This document shows positions 33,801-43,201 of a DNA stretch of 64,000 nucleotides, piece after piece (the first letter of the stretch is position 1; every line of letters starts with the position of its first letter). Source of the stretch: Bacteroidales bacterium (GTDB lineage Bacteria; Bacteroidota; Bacteroidia; Bacteroidales; GWA2-32-17); contig JABUFC010000008.1 of assembly GCA_013314715.1 (NCBI GenBank), forward strand, positions 1 through 64,000, written 5' to 3'. Position numbers and translations under genes: made by a program. The notes under the pieces are model-generated. The model did no database searches and was not told the DNA's origin. It worked only from the letters and a program-made list of their open reading frames with translations.

Positions 33801-36765
33801 TGCATCCGTTAGCATCTATTACTGATATATTAAAAATTCCTGCAGATAGTCCAGTGGCAGTTGAAGATGAACCTCCATAAGGATACCAGCTATAGTTATA
33901 AGGGGGGGCTCCACCGCTTGCATTTACACTGATACTTCCATTGTTCCCTCCAAAGCAAGATACATTGGAAATGGAAGAAATGGTTATGGTGGGCGAACCT
34001 ATATCATTGACTAAAACTGAAGCACTATTGCTACAATTCATAGCGTCCGTAACGGTTACGTTATAAACTCCTGAAGAGATATTATTAATGGTTGAATTTG
34101 TATAATTTCCCGGAAACCAGTTGTAAGTATAGGGAGGATTCCCTCCTGAAACAGTTGCTGAGGCAGATCCTGTTGAATTTCCACATAATGAAGCTACTGA
34201 AGATGTAGAAATATTAATGGCATCAGGTTCGCTCAGTGTTGCAAAGGATGTCGCTGTGCATCCATTATTGTCTGTAATAGTAATAGCATAATTACCGGCA
34301 GTAACATTACTTAATGAAGGAGAGTTAATGGATGGAATATTCCATGTATAAGTATATGGTGGTGTACCTCCGGAAACAACAGAATTAATGTTTCCGTTAT
34401 TTCCGCCATTACATGAAATGTTTGTGTTAAATAATTGAACAGTTAATGGCAAAGATGGCTGAGTTATATTTACATTTTGCTGAATAATACAATTATTACC
34501 ATCTGTTATAGAAACAAGATAATTTCCTGCTGCAAGATTGCTTCCAATACTTGTATTTCCTCCGTATGGTTGCCATGTATAGTTATATGGAGGAGTACCA
34601 CCTAAAACAGAAATGCTAGCAGAACCATCATTGCCGCCATAGCAACTTACATTATGAGTCCAGTTGATACTAGAAGTTAATGGAGGAGGAGAGGTTAATT
34701 GAAAATTATAAACAAAAGCACATCCATTGGCATCATAAACAGTTACAGAATAATTTCCTGCTACAAGATTGTTTGCACTGGACTGGTTCCCTCCATATGG
34801 AGACCATACATAAATATATGGTGGAGTTCCTCCTTGGGCATTTACTATAGCAGAACCGTTTGTAGAACCATAGCATGTAGGATTTGAAGTTGTAACAGTT
34901 GCATTTAGCTGTGGTGGATCGGTTAATTGAATGGTTGTAGTTTTTATGCATCCTTTGTTATCTGTGATAGTTACAGTATAATAACCGGAATTGAGGTTTT
35001 GTATATTTGCTCCATTATAATTAGAGGGTTGCCAATTATACGTATAAGGTGGTGTACCACCAGTAACATTTAATTGTATAGAACCAGTATTTGACTGAGC
35101 ACAAAGAGGATTTTGTGTTGAGGCTTGAATTGTTAAACTGTCTGGTTGATTTATGGTAATATTATTTGAAAATGTACAGCCTTTACTATCGGTAACGGTA
35201 AAACTAAAATTTCCAGGAGATAAATTAGAGACATTATTCCCAACGGCGCCATTTGACCATTGAACAAGATAACCTGGAGTTCCACCAACAATGTTGACAA
35301 TTGCATTGCCATTATTCCCACCATAACAACTCGTTGGATTTGTAGTTGCAAATGCCTGTAATTGTGGTGGTTGTGCAATCGATGTTGATTGAACAAGGCT
35401 ACAACCTATCCCATCGGTGATGGTTACAGTATAATTTCCGGCTGCTAACCCGGAGATATAATTTGACGTGTTTGAATTACTCCATAAATATGAATAAGGT
35501 GGGTTTCCTCCACTAATATTTACTTGTATGTTTCCATCGGCAGCTTGATAGCAACTAGCAGGTTGGTTAATAAATTGAACATTACCGGTAAATGGCAAAA
35601 AATTAATTCTGACTGTATCAGAAACGGCGGGACAAGAGCCATTTCCAGTAGAGGTTAATATCAAATTAACGTATCCATTATTGATTTCGCTTGCAGTAGG
35701 GAAATATACCGGATTTAATACCTGATTAGATGGCAGAAATATTCCATTTCCACCACTCCATATTCCACCCGCAGCGGATATAACAGTTCCATTTAATTGA
35801 ACAGATGATGATGAAATACAAACATTTTGGTCGTTACCGGCATTAACCTGAATGGGGCTAGGATATGAGGAAACCGTAATGTTTGTTGAAACCGGAGGGC
35901 AGTTGCTTGCATCTTCTAAAATAACAGTATAGCTTCCTACTCCTACATTAATATTTTGAGTCATTTGACCGGTATTCCATGTATAACTATATGGTGGTGT
36001 TCCTCCAGACCCGATTGCTGTTAATGTTAAAGAATTAGTTCCAAAGCATAAAATGGCAGGATTAGGTTGAATTTGAACATTAAGGGTAGGATTAAATGTA
36101 ATTCTTACAGTATCGCAAAATGGAATGGTAGAACAATTGCTTTCAATGATTCCACAAACTTGATAATCAACATACGGTGGATAATTGGTTGTTGCAATAA
36201 CTTGTGAACTTTCGCATCCGGAAGGGCAAGATAAAAAATGATTATAAGCTCCAAAATTTCCAGGATAAATGGAATTAATGGTTATTGACGATGGGTTTAA
36301 ACCTGTCGTTGATATGGTGCCAATGCAACCTTCATTTAATGTGATATTACCAGATACAGATGGTGCAGGAATGGAAGTAATACTATATTGGTTGGTGTTA
36401 TTTCCAGGTTTGCAAAAAGTTAAAATATGGGGTCCGTAGCCATTAAGACAGATAGGTTGTCCAACAGCAACAGGTGGTCCGCAATTTATCTGATAAAACA
36501 TAGAACCACCTGGAACAGCTCCGGAATAAATGTTAAATAAAATACCTTGGCTTTCTGGGTTTAGGTAAATGACAAATTCAACGCATACATCAGGATCTGA
36601 TGAATTACAACAAAGACCTAAGCGTTGAATGGATGGACTAATCCAAGTTGTATCAGAATTAGTAGATAAATCAACTGTAAGAGAAGGAACAATGGGTGAA
36701 CAATTTTGAGCATGAGCATTTAAAAAAAATAATAATCCCAATAATATCAGCAATCTACCTATCAT
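30874..36765 (-). CDS. Giant SprB-repeat surface protein with T9SS type B sorting domain
   Basis: I start at the ATG at 36765 (MIGRLLILLGLLFFLNAHAQ, 1963 residues); the frame also opens at a TTG four codons upstream. After the signal peptide comes a Cys-rich head of about 220 residues, a first diverged repeat, an Ig-like insertion (about 305-395), and then 15 contiguous SprB repeats (GGTPPY-x-Y-x-W ... VTITD-x-x-GC). Near the end are two PKD domains (RWLWNFGDGNTS, AYFWDFGDGNSS) and the C-terminal signal domain (VVFPNAFTPDPNGPNGG, then MQIFNRWGELIFET and a KKGDVLLIR end). The partner PorP/SprF gene overlaps its stop. It is likely exported by T9SS and anchored on the surface as an adhesin. All its repeats are of the two-cysteine class. 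Confidence 0.9.
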   Translation of the reverse strand: MIGRLLILLGLLFFLNAHAQNCSPIVPSLTVDLSTNSDTTWISPSIQRLGLCCNSSDPDVCVEFVIYLNPESQGILFNIYSGAVPGGSMFYQINCGPPVAVGQPICLNGYGPHILTFCKPGNNTNQYSITSIPAPSVSGNITLNEGCIGTISTTGLNPSSITINSIYPGNFGAYNHFLSCPSGCESSQVIATTNYPPYVDYQVCGIIESNCSTIPFCDTVRITFNPTLNVQIQPNPAILCFGTNSLTLTAIGSGGTPPYSYTWNTGQMTQNINVGVGSYTVILEDASNCPPVSTNITVSSYPSPIQVNAGNDQNVCISSSSVQLNGTVISAAGGIWSGGNGIFLPSNQVLNPVYFPTASEINNGYVNLILTSTGNGSCPAVSDTVRINFLPFTGNVQFINQPASCYQAADGNIQVNISGGNPPYSYLWSNSNTSNYISGLAAGNYTVTITDGIGCSLVQSTSIAQPPQLQAFATTNPTSCYGGNNGNAIVNIVGGTPGYLVQWSNGAVGNNVSNLSPGNFSFTVTDSKGCTFSNNITINQPDSLTIQASTQNPLCAQSNTGSIQLNVTGGTPPYTYNWQPSNYNGANIQNLNSGYYTVTITDNKGCIKTTTIQLTDPPQLNATVTTSNPTCYGSTNGSAIVNAQGGTPPYIYVWSPYGGNQSSANNLVAGNYSVTVYDANGCAFVYNFQLTSPPPLTSSINWTHNVSCYGGNDGSASISVLGGTPPYNYTWQPYGGNTSIGSNLAAGNYLVSITDGNNCIIQQNVNITQPSLPLTVQLFNTNISCNGGNNGNINSVVSGGTPPYTYTWNIPSINSPSLSNVTAGNYAITITDNNGCTATSFATLSEPDAINISTSSVASLCGNSTGSASATVSGGNPPYTYNWFPGNYTNSTINNISSGVYNVTVTDAMNCSNSASVLVNDIGSPTITISSISNVSCFGGNNGSISVNASGGAPPYNYSWYPYGGSSSTATGLSAGIFNISVIDANGCIATQTAEITQPSAIQLASNKTDASCNGSSNGQANVFAQGGTPPYTYFWQPGNYTLQTITNLTPGIYNVTVTDANNCTEQTFVQINQPQILQAQVLSAKNVSCYNGNDGSISIQTNGGTPPYNYLWSPTNYTSSQINNLSSGTHTVYITDSKGCAISLSIILTQPTPMSIFLTKNDANCYHSSDASVIAFCSGGVPPYSYLWNPGGGNTQTYSNLLAATYYVTVTDSLGCNISSSIQVNQPTPIIPIILQKENVHCYGANDGMILLGANGGTPPYTYHWNTNQTSPSISNLSPGTYSCTISDSHNCSATISIDISGPIEPLTINATSSPTNCNNSTDGIVSVTASGGTTPYTYIWIPSGATTPTVSNLPSGNYTVSVFDANQCVASENIQINSPTPLSGNIQVIRNVDCNGSSTGEISAIVQGGTPPYSFSWNTVPQQNTQTATNVYAGSYNVTITDANACSVVLNGTITQPQPLTGVISTNNPTCYNGNNGYAWVTVTGGTPPYNYTWNTMPTQTSFFANNLTKGIYYVSVEDALGCQWIDSCSLSNPTQVITTITDTLIICQGESATLSASAIGGSGNYFYYWNNNLFGQTITVSPPHSSSYIVIAFDSLGCEGIPDTCNLVVKEFYPQNVHLFANSPICPGNSSLIYVTSSANHYDTLYYAWSNGLGPGPGAFIIVPSQPTTYYVTVSNSCDIHIVDSITVLFKTPPQINFYSDVFQGCVPVTINFTDSSTTPYDYINRWLWNFGDGNTSTVQNPTHTFTTPGTYYVSLEVETNMGCINDNNQNPLPVYIFENPTANFTTNKDIYYLPNDPVVCTNLSNGAVAYFWDFGDGNSSTNPNPLHYYDNFGSYTIMLVATNMYQCTDTAYKNISVSGDIVFPNAFTPDPNGPNGGYYSETDYSNHIFFPVSKGVAEFNMQIFNRWGELIFETNDIKIGWDGYYKGKLCQQDVYVYQAKARFIDGRKIEKKGDVLLIR
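32146..35553 (-). repeat. Array of 15 contiguous SprB repeats (coding)
   Basis: Each repeat is about 75 residues with the core GG-x-PPY-x-Y-x-W and an ending T-D-x-x-G/N-C. None has the C-x3-C start or the L-C-x-G motif seen in part of the convergent protein, although isolated extra cysteines occur. A sixteenth, diverged repeat precedes it at about 36,050. Confidence 0.85.
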
Positions 36766-36874
36766 TTTTTTTTCCAATTATACGATAATTTAAATTTTAA
36801 AGATACAACTAAACTTAAAAAAAGTATAAATAAACAATTTAATAATTAGTTTATCATTTCTGAGTATAATAATA

Positions 36875-38113
36875 TTAGTCTTTTTTATGAATATCAAAAG
36901 AGGGCAGTTTGTGTCCCATTTTGTTTTTCTTGGTTGTAAGGTAGTTGATATTATATGGATTGGGTGGTATTACTAAGGGAACATTTTCAACTATTTCCAG
37001 TCCAAAACCTTCGAGTCCTGCTCTTTTTTTGGGATTATTAGTTATGAGTCGCATTTTGCGAATGCCTAAATCGCGGAGTATTTGAGCACCTACGCCATAG
37101 TCGCGTTCGTCGGGTTGAAATCCAAGGTGTACATTTGCTTCGACAGTATCGAGTCCTTGTTCTTGGAGTTTGTATGCTTCGATTTTATGGAATAACCCAA
37201 TGCCTCTACCTTCTTGATTAAGGTAAATAATGGCTCCTTTTCCTTCTTTTTCAATCATACGCATAGCTTCGTGGAGTTGGGGTCCACAATCGCAGCGATA
37301 ACTGCCAAAAATATCACCGGTTACGCATGATGAATGTACTCTTACTAACACAGGTTCGTTTTCGTTAAAAGTGCCTTTAACTAAGGCTACGTGTTCTAAA
37401 CCATTCGATATTTGTAGATAAGGAATGAGTTCAAAGGTGCCATATTCGGTTGGTAGTTTAACTCGCTCACCTCTTTTGATAAGGCTATCGTGTTCTAAAC
37501 GGTATTTAATAAGGTCGGCTATGGTGATTATTTTTATACCAAATTTTTTACTAATTTCCATGAGTTCTGGCACGCGTGCCATAGTACCATCTTCGCTCAT
37601 AATTTCGATAAGTGCACCACCTTCTTTAAGTCCGGCGAGGCGAGTGAGGTCGATTGTGGCTTCGGTATGACCGGCGCGGCGAAGTACACCTTTGTCTTTG
37701 GCTTTTAGTGGGAAGATATGTCCGGGTCGAGCAAGGTCTTCTTTTTTTGTGTTTGGATCGACAAGGGCGTTAATGGTTTTTGCACGGTCTTCGGCAGAAA
37801 TACCTGTTGTGCAGCCATTACCGATTAAGTCAACCGATATGGTGAATGCTGTCTCGTGTAAAGAAGTATTAGCAGAAACCATCATAGTAAGATCGAGTTC
37901 TTCGCAGCGTTTTTCGGTTAGAGCAACACAAAGCAGCCCTCTACCATATTTGGTCATGAAATTGACCATGGTAGGAGTAACTTTTTCGGCGGCAGCAATA
38001 AAATCGCCTTCGTTTTCGCGGTCTTCGTCGTCCACTACAATGATAAGCTTACCGTCGCGTAAATCCTGAAGGGCTTCTTCGATGGTATTGAATTTAAATT
38101 CTGATGGAACCAT
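36875..38113 (-). CDS. ribBA: Bifunctional 3,4-dihydroxy-2-butanone-4-phosphate synthase / GTP cyclohydrolase II
   Basis: It makes both riboflavin precursors, from ribulose-5-phosphate and GTP. The 412 residues hold the RibB domain (about 1-205: [37 protein letters not shown]) and the RibA domain (about 206-405: [24 protein letters not shown] with the zinc cysteines, [28 protein letters not shown]). All catalytic motifs are present. A TACCTTTG -7-like box lies just upstream. ribD is 19 kb away at 56.9 kb, so riboflavin genes are scattered. I see no FMN riboswitch in the short leader. Confidence 0.95.
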   Translation of the reverse strand: MVPSEFKFNTIEEALQDLRDGKLIIVVDDEDRENEGDFIAAAEKVTPTMVNFMTKYGRGLLCVALTEKRCEELDLTMMVSANTSLHETAFTISVDLIGNGCTTGISAEDRAKTINALVDPNTKKEDLARPGHIFPLKAKDKGVLRRAGHTEATIDLTRLAGLKEGGALIEIMSEDGTMARVPELMEISKKFGIKIITIADLIKYRLEHDSLIKRGERVKLPTEYGTFELIPYLQISNGLEHVALVKGTFNENEPVLVRVHSSCVTGDIFGSYRCDCGPQLHEAMRMIEKEGKGAIIYLNQEGRGIGLFHKIEAYKLQEQGLDTVEANVHLGFQPDERDYGVGAQILRDLGIRKMRLITNNPKKRAGLEGFGLEIVENVPLVIPPNPYNINYLTTKKNKMGHKLPSFDIHKKD

Positions 38114-38129
38114 GATAAAATTATTTGTA

Positions 38130-38137
38130 CAAAGGTA
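38130..38137 (-). promoter_or_regulatory. Putative -7 box of ribBA
   Basis: On the minus strand this reads TACCTTTG, fitting TAnnTTTG, about 17 bases before the ATG at 38113. No clear -33 box is visible. Confidence 0.4.
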
Positions 38138-38172
38138 ATAGAAGCTTTTGAATTATTTTTATGATATTTATC

Positions 38173-39384
38173 TTATAAAGTTATAGCTTTTTCTATGTAT
38201 TGAATAGTATTGCGAATAATATGTTCAATATTATATTCTTGATGAATAAATTGTTGGGCAAAAATACCAATTTTGTCGAAAAAGTCTTTGTTTTCAATAA
38301 GTTTAATAATTTCGGCTTGAAAATTTTCGGCGGTATCGGCTATTAAAATATTTTTGTTATGTGTTGTATTTATTCCTTCGGTGCCAATAGATGTTGTGAC
38401 AATGCTTTTTCCTAATGCCATGCCTTCGATAATTTTAATACGCATACCACTTCCAGAAAAAAGTGGCACAACCATAATGGCTCGTTCTTTCATAAAATTG
38501 TGTGAATTGTCAATTTCTCCGTAAAAAATAATGTTAGGATATTCTTGTAATTTGCGTATAAGCCAATAAGGGGCATTACGGCCAGCTATTTCAAATTGTA
38601 ATGAAGGATATTGTTGATGAATATTATTCCAGATATGTCTTAAAAACCATAAGAGTCCTTCTTGATTGGGGAGCCAATCTAAGGCTCCAATAAAGAATAA
38701 GCTTGGATGATTGATGTTAAAACGATTGACTTGTATGTTGCTTAAGTCAATTCCAGCTTGTGATACGTGGTGTAGTTTTTTATATCCGAGTAATATAAAT
38801 TGTTCTTCATCGCGTTTGGTGAGAGTTAGTAATAAGTCGACTTCATTGATGATTGATTTTTCGAGCTTATATATTCTATTTGATAAATTTTTTATGTAAT
38901 TTTTTTTTAAAAGATTGGTTTCGTTTAAAGCAATACGTTGCCAAATTTCGCTTTCTATATTGTGTGCTCTAAAAACGTGAAATGTTTGTGCAATTTTTTT
39001 TATACATCGAATATATGGAAGTACAAATAACCCTTCGTAAAGAACAATATCGAATGTTTGTTGTTGAAATAATTCTTTTATTTTGTGTTCAAAAGCGGTT
39101 GACCGAAAACGCACTTGATGATAAGGTTTAGAAGAAAAAATAAAATTAAAAATTAAAGAAAAGGGTTTAATTGTAGTATCAACATCTATAGGAATGATAT
39201 TTAAATTTGGGTGTATAGATGTTGGTATTTGATTATGTGGAATGTAATGTTTAGGCGTATTCATGCATAGTAAGATAACGTGGTGATTTTGACGAGCCAT
39301 TTCTAATGCAGAATTCCAAACCGCAATAGCACCCCCATCTTTGGGAGGAAATGGAACTTTATTATGTAAAATAAGAATGTTCAT
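38173..39384 (-). CDS. Glycosyltransferase family 4-type protein
   Basis: The 403-residue protein has the GT-B fold layout: N-terminal half with MNILILHNKVPFPPKDGGAIAVWNSALEMA and a C-terminal half with LFFIGALDWLPNQEGLLWFL, then VPLFSGSGMRIKIIEGMALGKSIVTTSIGTEGI, the E-x7-E-like donor-site motif region of GT1/GT4 enzymes. The acceptor is probably a lipid- or surface-linked glycan. It overlaps the LptF/LptG-type gene by 4 bases (ATGA), so it may act with the lipopolysaccharide system, but that is inference. Confidence 0.8.
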   Translation of the reverse strand: MNILILHNKVPFPPKDGGAIAVWNSALEMARQNHHVILLCMNTPKHYIPHNQIPTSIHPNLNIIPIDVDTTIKPFSLIFNFIFSSKPYHQVRFRSTAFEHKIKELFQQQTFDIVLYEGLFVLPYIRCIKKIAQTFHVFRAHNIESEIWQRIALNETNLLKKNYIKNLSNRIYKLEKSIINEVDLLLTLTKRDEEQFILLGYKKLHHVSQAGIDLSNIQVNRFNINHPSLFFIGALDWLPNQEGLLWFLRHIWNNIHQQYPSLQFEIAGRNAPYWLIRKLQEYPNIIFYGEIDNSHNFMKERAIMVVPLFSGSGMRIKIIEGMALGKSIVTTSIGTEGINTTHNKNILIADTAENFQAEIIKLIENKDFFDKIGIFAQQFIHQEYNIEHIIRNTIQYIEKAITL

Positions 39385-40838
39385 GAACGATGTTTTTTTA
39401 ACCGGTCAATAAAAGAATAAAGGGCATTTATCCATTTTTGAATAGGGATCAAATTTGAGTCGGTCATAGCATTATAGGTAAGTAGTATGCCAATAGGGAA
39501 AAGAATGGCCGATGACAGCCATATTCCTTGCCAAGCAGGCAAAACCAATTCTTTTGCAAATTTTTCACCCGATAATGAAAGGATGTAATAAAGAATAAAA
39601 AATAAAACCGACACTACAACGGGCATACCTAAACCACCACGACGAATAATTGCTCCAAGGGGAGCTCCAATAAAAAATAAAACCAAGCATGCAAATGCCA
39701 AGGTAAATTTTTGATGAAATTCAATTTGATGTTTTACTATCCAACTACGTTTAGAATCATCTTCATCGGCAGTAGTTTGAATAAATGCTTGCTGATTGCG
39801 TGCAGTGGTTAAAGCCATTTCAATAATTTGCTGCTGTTCTGATTTACTTAAGCGGTTAAAAATTTCTTTTAAAGAAATATTTAGCGTATCTTTAAGCTTA
39901 TTTATGGTATCATGATATGAATTTCTAAAAAAAGCTTGTTGGCATACATTTATTTTATAGTTTTGTTTAAATTTTTCGTATTCTTTGCGGAGTGAGTCTT
40001 CTGTTTCAGATAATTGAACAATATTTAACATGCGATAATGTTCTTTAAATAAGCTTTCGTCTGATCGTGTAAAAGTAAATCCTGAAAGAGCAATTTTTGC
40101 TTTTTGTTCGTCGAACATTTGGTATTGATGAGGAAATGTTTTTGTCCACTGCTGAGGATTTTCGACGAGTTCTTCATATTTTTTTCCGTGGTAAAGTTCT
40201 ATTAGTAAAAAGTCTTTATTGGGTGAGAGAGCGAATTTTCCAGAATCTGCAATTAATGTGCTGGTATTTCCTCTTAGGTTGGAGTGATCGTATATTATTA
40301 CGTTGTATAACATGTTATTTTTTTTGTTTTTGCTGCTAACACGAATGCTGTAATTGTCAATACCATTATAAAAAACGCCTGGTTTAATGATAATTTCGGG
40401 ACGCTGACTTCGGACATCAAATAGTAAAGAGTAAAATTTAAGGTTGGCAACAGGTAAGACATAATTAGAAAATAAAAATGCAGCAATGCTAAGTATTACA
40501 ACAAACATAATAAGTGGGTACATTATTCTGTAGAGTGAAATGCCCGATGCTTTCATGGCTGTAAGTTCAAAATATTCGCCTAAATTGCCAAACGTCATGA
40601 TAGATGAAAGTAAAATAGCTAAAGGTAATGCCATGGGGATAAAATTGATGGAAGCATATGAAAACAGTTCGACCATAATGTTCCATGCTATTCCTTTGCC
40701 AACAAATTCGTCAATGTATTTCCATAAAAACTGCATGAGTAAGACAAAAACGGCGATAAGAAATGTAAAAATAAATGGTCCTATATATGATTTTATCATG
40801 TATAGATGAAGCCGTTTGATATGCAGCATAAAAATCAT
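39381..40838 (-). CDS. LptF/LptG-family (YjgP/YjgQ) permease
   Basis: The 485 residues include six membrane segments, three near the N-terminus (about 20-45, 60-80 and 100-125) and three in the last quarter (about 385-465), with a large periplasmic beta domain between. That is the LPS-exporter permease fold. Signature-like pieces are LAILLSSIMTFGNLGEYFELTAMKASGISLYRIMYPL and FFIGAPLGAIIRRGGLGMPV. LptF/G proteins form the LptB2FG extractor; this may be either subunit. The start could be at residue 1 or 4. A long helix insert (about 270-365, Glu/Lys/Gln-rich) is characteristic of Bacteroidota versions. Confidence 0.85.
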   Translation of the reverse strand: MIFMLHIKRLHLYMIKSYIGPFIFTFLIAVFVLLMQFLWKYIDEFVGKGIAWNIMVELFSYASINFIPMALPLAILLSSIMTFGNLGEYFELTAMKASGISLYRIMYPLIMFVVILSIAAFLFSNYVLPVANLKFYSLLFDVRSQRPEIIIKPGVFYNGIDNYSIRVSSKNKKNNMLYNVIIYDHSNLRGNTSTLIADSGKFALSPNKDFLLIELYHGKKYEELVENPQQWTKTFPHQYQMFDEQKAKIALSGFTFTRSDESLFKEHYRMLNIVQLSETEDSLRKEYEKFKQNYKINVCQQAFFRNSYHDTINKLKDTLNISLKEIFNRLSKSEQQQIIEMALTTARNQQAFIQTTADEDDSKRSWIVKHQIEFHQKFTLAFACLVLFFIGAPLGAIIRRGGLGMPVVVSVLFFILYYILSLSGEKFAKELVLPAWQGIWLSSAILFPIGILLTYNAMTDSNLIPIQKWINALYSFIDRLKKHRS

Positions 40839-40923
40839 TATTATTGACTACAAAGGTCAATAATTTTTTTAATTATTGCAACGGTAAATAAAAGTTAAGG
40901 ATGAGTAAAACGACTTAATACTA

Positions 40924-41310
40924 TTATTGATTGATGCCCATGGCTCTCTTGAGTTTGTCGATATGGGTATTCCATAACATAATATTTTCGTTTTTTTCAT
41001 CTGGTTCCGAAAAATCAGTAATTTTTATGGTTGTAGTATTTTCGTTAGTTGAAATGATTGATATTTCAAAGAAAAAATTGTTTTTTTCTTCAATATCTTC
41101 ATTCCAAGCATATTTAATAAATTTACATTCTTTTTGAGCCAGTATTTTTGCATCAGCCCGTTGTTTAGACCAATAAAAACTAATGTTTTCGTTTTGAATA
41201 ATAACACGGTCGGCAAACCATTTCGATAGTCCTTCTTCGGTTGAAATAAGTTGATACAATAATTTGGGCGAAACTGGTAATACAAATTCTAATTCAATAA
41301 GCTCTTTCAT
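40924..41310 (-). CDS. START/SRPBCC-like domain protein
   Basis: This is a 128-residue one-domain protein: KELIELEFVLPVSPKLLYQLISTEEGLSKWFADRVII, then strands up to TTTIKITDFSEPDEKNENIMLWNTHIDKLKRAMG. The beta strand, short helices, W-F-A and the long C-terminal helix match the AHSA1/START-like fold that binds hydrophobic ligands or acts as co-chaperone. It has no signal peptide. The ligand is unknown; the family is widespread in Bacteroidota. Confidence 0.8.
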   Translation of the reverse strand: MKELIELEFVLPVSPKLLYQLISTEEGLSKWFADRVIIQNENISFYWSKQRADAKILAQKECKFIKYAWNEDIEEKNNFFFEISIISTNENTTTIKITDFSEPDEKNENIMLWNTHIDKLKRAMGINQ

Positions 41311-41395
41311 GTGAAAAACGGTGTTTTTAAAAAAAGGACGTAAAAATAATAATATTTATTTGATTACCAAAATATTCTATTTCAATTTTACGTTT

Positions 41396-42250
41396 TTATT
41401 CTTTTTTAGGGATTATTTCAAGGGTTACGTTTCCGGCATTTTGTATAATGCTTAATTTTACAATGATTTTTGTGCCTATGCTATTTGTATTGCATGTAGA
41501 ATTGGCACTTAATAATGTATATTCGTAAAATTTATCGTTAATTCCATTGTTGAGTTGTAGTTGTGCTTTGAAACAACCTTCATTTAGGCAATCTTTAACC
41601 ATTTTATTTAGTTCTTCAAATTTTTGTTGAGCTTCGCTTTTTGTTCCCTTAAAATAAGAACCAGCGTATCCTTTTGCTTGATGAATAGAAACCGTTGTTA
41701 ATTCTTTAATGGGAAGGGTGCAATAAAATTCGTCTTGAATATAAGTACTTACTTTTTCGCCTTTGACGGTTTCAAAGTAGTTGCCGGCAGCATTAAGCAA
41801 TTCTAGTAATGTATTACAAAATGAGTAGGGTTCTTCAATTTTAAAATCATCAAAATTAGCTTCTTCTATGAATCGGTCGTTTTCCCATTTGCCTTTTTCC
41901 TTATATGTTGCAGAATACCATTGTGTACCAAGTCCGTTGCGTTTTCCTTCTTTAAATTCGCCAATGTATTTTGTTCCGTCAGTGCGTTCAAATTTACCAA
42001 TGCCTTCGTATTTGTCATTTTTAAAGTAACCAGTATATATATTTCCTCTGCTATCGGTAAGTTTTCCAAAGCCTTCCATATGGTTATTTACAAATTCTCC
42101 AACATAAATACTGCCATCTGTAAAATAATATGTTCCTTTTCCTGTATTGCAATTGCCAGATACGCAGCCTGTTTTGTTTTGAGCAATAGTTAAGTGCGTA
42201 TATAAGCAAAGGCTCATTATTAAAAGAATTTTTGACTTTTTATGTTTCAT
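41396..42250 (-). CDS. Secreted MORN-repeat protein
   Basis: The 284-residue protein has a signal peptide (about 1-23) and then four or five MORN repeats (YVGEFVNNHMEGFGKL, YTGYFKNDKYEGIGKF, YIGEFKEGKRNGLGTQW, KGKWENDRF). From residue 145 follows an unrelated domain with two or more Cys and alternating strands. MORN repeats bind lipids or proteins, and in bacteria the repeat units may be just scaffolds. Function unknown. Confidence 0.8.
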   Translation of the reverse strand: MKHKKSKILLIMSLCLYTHLTIAQNKTGCVSGNCNTGKGTYYFTDGSIYVGEFVNNHMEGFGKLTDSRGNIYTGYFKNDKYEGIGKFERTDGTKYIGEFKEGKRNGLGTQWYSATYKEKGKWENDRFIEEANFDDFKIEEPYSFCNTLLELLNAAGNYFETVKGEKVSTYIQDEFYCTLPIKELTTVSIHQAKGYAGSYFKGTKSEAQQKFEELNKMVKDCLNEGCFKAQLQLNNGINDKFYEYTLLSANSTCNTNSIGTKIIVKLSIIQNAGNVTLEIIPKKE

Positions 42251-42355
42251 AATCTAATTTTTTGAACAAAAATACAGCAAAAAAAATATTTATCAAGTAT
42301 ATAAAAAAATTATGAGTAATGAATCTGTAACATCGAAATATGACATATTGTGAAT

Positions 42356-43201
42356 TTATTTTGTTAAACTGATTTCTTTAATAATATCGGTTTGTATAAC
42401 ATCGGGATATAAATTTTTTATTTGTTCAATACTTTCGATGGAATGCAAGGTCCAAACTTGAATTTTTAACCCCTTGCTGTGTAAATATTTTATGTTTTGT
42501 TCTGTAAGGCTAGTGTCGTAATATGCAAACGAAATTCCTGTGTATTCTCTGTCAATGCAAGTGTTTATTGCCGAACGCAGATCGGTATATGCAAGTAAAT
42601 AACGGTCAACCAAAGGTTCTTTTATTTTCATGAAGTCGAGAAACATGGTATAATCGGTTTCGACAAACACACGACGTTCTATGTGGTATCTTCTTACCAT
42701 AGCACTAATGGAGTCGGTCATGCGATTAAAATAAACAAAGTAGTCTAAGTTTGGAATATAGGGGAAGTATCCTTTTACGTCGAGTGAAATATATTTTGTG
42801 TAGGCGTATTTAGACATCCAATATAATACGCTATCGAGTTTTGCTAATGGTTTGTTTATGGGTTGGAGTCTAAGAATGGTTGTATCGTGAAGTTCTGGAA
42901 TACTCAAATTGGAACTTGTATTAGGAAAATTATGATCGTGCCATAACCAAATAGTACCGTCTAAACTCATTTGAATATCGGTTTCGGAACCGTTAAGATA
43001 TTGAAACCCTATTAGCATTGCCTGAAATGTGTTTTCTGGAGGGAATAAGCTATCTTTTCCAATAAAATCATCGCTTCCACTTCCTCTATGACCTAGGTAT
43101 TTTATGGTTGAACTGTTAGTAGGTGAAGGGATTTCATTATCTTTGTTGCAAGAAGCAAAGATGATTAGAATACACAAAAAGACACATGTTAATTGTTTCA
43201 T
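42356..43201 (-). CDS. Glycerophosphodiester phosphodiesterase-like lipoprotein
   Basis: The 281 residues begin with a lipobox (IIFAS-C at about 18). The catalytic GDPD motifs are visible: LGHRGSG (HR), PPENTFQA (E, N), the metal pair ETDIQMSLDGTIWLWHDHNF, and KYISLDVKG in place of the usual VE-x-K motif. The last part LKIQVWTLHS...DVIQTDI is the typical barrel end. GDPDs split glycerophosphodiesters to glycerol-3-phosphate and an alcohol. The ATG shares one base with the stop of the LTA-synthase-like gene, so they are translated together. Confidence 0.85.
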   Translation of the reverse strand: MKQLTCVFLCILIIFASCNKDNEIPSPTNSSTIKYLGHRGSGSDDFIGKDSLFPPENTFQAMLIGFQYLNGSETDIQMSLDGTIWLWHDHNFPNTSSNLSIPELHDTTILRLQPINKPLAKLDSVLYWMSKYAYTKYISLDVKGYFPYIPNLDYFVYFNRMTDSISAMVRRYHIERRVFVETDYTMFLDFMKIKEPLVDRYLLAYTDLRSAINTCIDREYTGISFAYYDTSLTEQNIKYLHSKGLKIQVWTLHSIESIEQIKNLYPDVIQTDIIKEISLTK

